A stretch of DNA of 64,000 nucleotides, taken from NCBI GenBank assembly GCA_025093555.1, contig JAIWNF010000002.1:310001-374000 (forward strand), written 5' to 3'. Below are positions 60,966-64,000 of the stretch, piece by piece. This DNA comes from Circinella umbellata. Its lineage: Eukaryota; Mucoromycota; Mucoromycetes; Mucorales; Lichtheimiaceae. Under the pieces are notes generated by a model that was not told the DNA's origin, ran no database searches, and worked only from the letters and a program-made list of their open reading frames with translations. Both the position numbers and the translations under genes were made by a program. Position 1 is the stretch's first letter; every line of letters starts with the position of its first letter.

Positions 60966-63900
60966 TCTAATTTTTTTTTAACACACTTTTTTTTTCGTTT
61001 TCAGATTTGTAAAGTCACGTCTGTAATAAATCCTTGCATTTTTTTTTCTTTTTTCTCTCTCTTTTGTTCCCCCTTTTCTCTTTCAACTATTTATACATGA
61101 ATTTCATGAATGAACGTACACATAGAAAAAGTGGCGTCATAGATTTTATTATTATTATTAATTATTAAAGTTGTTATTATATTGCCTTATTTTTTTTTTG
61201 TTATCCATGGTTTTCACCTTTTATTATATATTTCATGTGTGTGTGTTATTTGTTTGCTTCCCCTGTTTACTGTTACTTTTTATTTCTTTTTTTAGTTTTT
61301 ACAACAAACATGCATACATTTTTAAAAGAAAAAACTTATCTACTTTATGTAATCGGAGATAAAAACCGATCTTCATATAGTAAAAAAGTGGAAAGGGACC
61401 CAATCTGTAAATATATTAATTGTATCTCATTGTCAAAAAAAAAAAAATCAGATGTCAAACCAAAAAGATGATTATGGAAGAATTGGCTCAGCACACTTTT
61501 TTATTATAATTATTAATTTTGATTATCTATCACGCTGTTCTAATATCGGTCGGCAATGCATTTCCGTCTTTTGAAGTTACTTTGTGCAACCTACATCATA
61601 AATTATTTGGAAAAAAAAAAAACTCATGCCAAAAAAATAATATATATATATGAAAAAACATAGCTTGACCCACCCTATTTTATTTATAAGAATGTCCATT
61701 GTATATCAACATGTTTAAATAGTAACAATTTATTGGTTCCACTTTTTTTCTCTCTCCACCCCCCAAAGTTAAAAAGAGCTATGATCCAACAAAGATGGAA
61801 AAAGAACATGGCAAAAACGTATGACAATAAGATATTGGAATTAAAGTAGTTTGGTTACATACTTTCAAAAAAATAGTTGTCGGTTACCATGATACACCAA
61901 CTCAGTTCATTTTTACCAGTGAACAACACTATTCCCCCCCCCTCTTCGCTGTCTGTTCCTTTTTTTTTTCTTTCTCCTCGCGGTCCCCCAAAATAAAATA
62001 AAAGGATTAGCTGTTTTGAGTTTCGCAGCAATCAACAACCGGAAGTCAATGTCAATAATTTTATTCTTCTTATTATCGGGAACAAAAGAAGGTCTTTATT
62101 TATGATATCAACTAGTCCTAATCGGATTCATTTCTTTATTTTCGATATATATTGGTTTTTTTTTTCCAAAGATCCGCGACCGAATTATTATTATTTTCGA
62201 CTTTGCGGAAATCCTTATATTTTAGTACTATAAACAGCGGCAAAATTGGAGAATTGCAGCGTACGTAAATTAAAAAATAATTCGACAAGTAAAACTCAGT
62301 ACACAGGTCCGTCCGCGAAAGAAAAAAGTCAGTGAAAAATTCTAACATAGGAAAAGCACTCGCTTGGTTTTTTTTTCTATTATGTTCTGAGCTATTTTCT
62401 ATTTAAAAAAAGAAAACTTTTTGTCTGTGTTTCCCAGCTGAGTCGGATGAAAAACTGAATTTTTACGTACGGTATACCCAATATAGCAATTTTGGATCGA
62501 CGCCAAATAAAACAAGAATAATGCTATTACTTGTTTTGTTTTAGTGCGATGTCACTTTTGGTTTGAGAGGTGATCTGTGTAAGAATATAAAGAGAGAGAG
62601 AAAAATACTTTTAACCAAGCCGAAATAAAAATGTGTGCATTTTTATTTTCTAATTGTTGATTACATAAGTCTGTAAACATTAGAATAGCAAAAAAACAAA
62701 TAATAAGATCATTAAAGTCTTTCGCAAATGAATTAATATTTTTTTTGTTTCGCTCATGATCATCCTTTCTATTATATGAAATTTCCATAAAAAGTGAGAC
62801 AAACACAGTCTCCTTCCCTTGTATTTTGTCCAAAATCAGCAAATTCCGCCTTTCATGGTTTCACAAAAGATAACATACCACACAATATACTCAATCCTAC
62901 TAATAGTCTTATGATAATGGTATGAAAAAAGTGCTTCTTTTTCTCTTCTTTGATAATACATATGTTGTATCACTGTATGCCTTTTTTTGGGTCATTGTAA
63001 AGTTTCAGTAGCATTACAATGACGTTTGAAAGTTAAACACGACGATTGAATCTAAGGTTTTTCAATCCTTTAAGGGAAAAAACCGAAACTGTTGTAGCCT
63101 ATTTACTGCTAACGTGTAAGATATCATATGGTATAGCAACAAACAATGCTAGCATAAACATACTCATTTCTCCAATAATTTTGAAGTGAATAAAGATATC
63201 TTTGATTTATCAGTTAGAAAGAAAACTTGTATTTGAATAGCAACTGTTAGCTAGCTATTGTATCACATGTAATTGCTGGGTAAAAGTGAATAAACAAATA
63301 GAATAGATGTAAAACAATAGCTTTTAAATTCATGGCTGGTTTTTATCATGATTAGGCTTTTTATTTCTTCCAAGCTTTACATGCAATGACACTAATAGAT
63401 CTAGAAGAGAGAAAAAAACTCAATCCATTTATGTAGAATCGAATAATCACTATCAGTAAGTAGAAGAAAAGAAAAAAAAAAGTTCGTCAAGTAGTAGAAT
63501 GGAATATTACGGAAATAATATTTTTTTTTCAAAAAGTTTTTTTATGTGTATTATACTAAGTCCAACATGTATGACATGATCTGGAAAACTACCATCCAGA
63601 TTACGTGGATATAAAAACGGATCAAAAAGCTTAAACAAAAAACACTGATAAGAAAAAACTCTATATTCACGATATCGTCATCATGCTTCTTGTACTTTTT
63701 TCCTTATTTTCCCCTAATATATAGAGTGAGATGAACAAACGAATTATTAGTAAGAAACAATTTGAAAAGTGAAACCTAACAAACGTTAAAAGGTAAGACC
63801 AGAAGGCAAATTCCCAAAAAAAAAAAAATCTGTGGCGAACTAAAAATCAGGGGACCTAAAACTAATATGCCTTTTTTTTTTCTCTAAGGATGGCGGGTAT

Positions 63901-64000
63901 ATGTGTGTGTGTGTATGTGCGTGTATGTGTGGGGGGACCAATGCCGGGATTAATAGGATCCAAAATATAAAAATAAAATCCCAGTATAGTACGGGTGTAC
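60966..64000. other. Terminal 3 kb without a recognised gene
   Basis: The left part, just upstream of the PFK-2/FBPase-2 start, is rich in poly-T and CT tracts, as in a strong fungal promoter. The rest is AT-rich with short chance frames (for example 62552-62842 minus, 61171-61471 plus) that show no family resemblance. TG and GT microsatellite text lies near 63900-63930. Confidence 0.55.

Overview
The window is nuclear DNA from a fungus. It is AT-rich, genes are split by many short GT-AG introns (about 45-220 nt, often starting GTAAGT or GTATGT), homopolymer tracts are common, and every confident gene is a eukaryotic housekeeping or membrane protein of fungal type (GPI-anchored Kre9/Knh1-like wall protein, NCS1 permease, fungal Med5). 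The gene content, intron style and a Mutator-like element carrying an OTU-like domain suggest an early-diverging lineage, most likely Mucoromycota/Mucorales. That placement is inference, because no rRNA marker is present. Exon joins below were read by eye. In every listed gene the spliced frame stays open and the residues across each junction fit the family, but none is backed by transcript data.

Layout, left to right: a small GPI-anchored Kre9/Knh1-like protein (1511-2600 +); Mediator Med4 (3048-4037 -), divergent from a FRA10AC1-like splicing-associated protein (4188-5238 +); eIF3 subunit L (5432-7720 -); a C2-domain/proline-rich Inn1/Fic1-like protein (8220-10052 -); Ran-binding protein 1 (11915-12815 -). 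A gene-poor stretch follows (12.8-19 kb) holding a 2.7 kb Mutator-like element with long perfect inverted repeats (15501-18190). Then come an NCS1 purine/cytosine permease (19032-20825 +), an orphan (22014-22466 -), snurportin-1 (22643-24312 -) divergent from a PIG-G/Las21 GPI ethanolamine-phosphate transferase (24537-28011 +), a gene-poor 3 kb, a two-finger zinc-finger protein (31088-31918 -), an M3 oligopeptidase with a mitochondrial-type presequence (32684-35862 -), a MATE transporter with an in-frame stop in its upstream leader (36971-38638 +), and ribosomal protein eS4 (38857-40207 -) with a candidate C/D snoRNA in an intron.

After another 3 kb gap: the NSE2/Mms21 SUMO ligase (43346-44543 +) tail-to-tail with mitochondrial bS18m (44589-45507 -), a secreted glucose/sorbosone dehydrogenase-like protein (45798-47619 -), the 13-exon Mediator Med5 (48588-53423 -), an orphan (55543-55872 -), an arrestin-like protein (56158-57933 +) and a bifunctional PFK-2/FBPase-2 (58221-60965 -) with an N-terminus that looks myristoylatable. 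The last 3 kb show no gene.

The genes do not form a pathway or cluster; this is an ordinary fungal chromosome segment. The parts most worth a second look are the Mutator-like element, the intronic snoRNA candidate, the MATE nonsense codon, the acylation-type N-terminus of PFK-2/FBPase-2 and two stretches of orphan coding-like sequence. I found no clear new multi-gene system.
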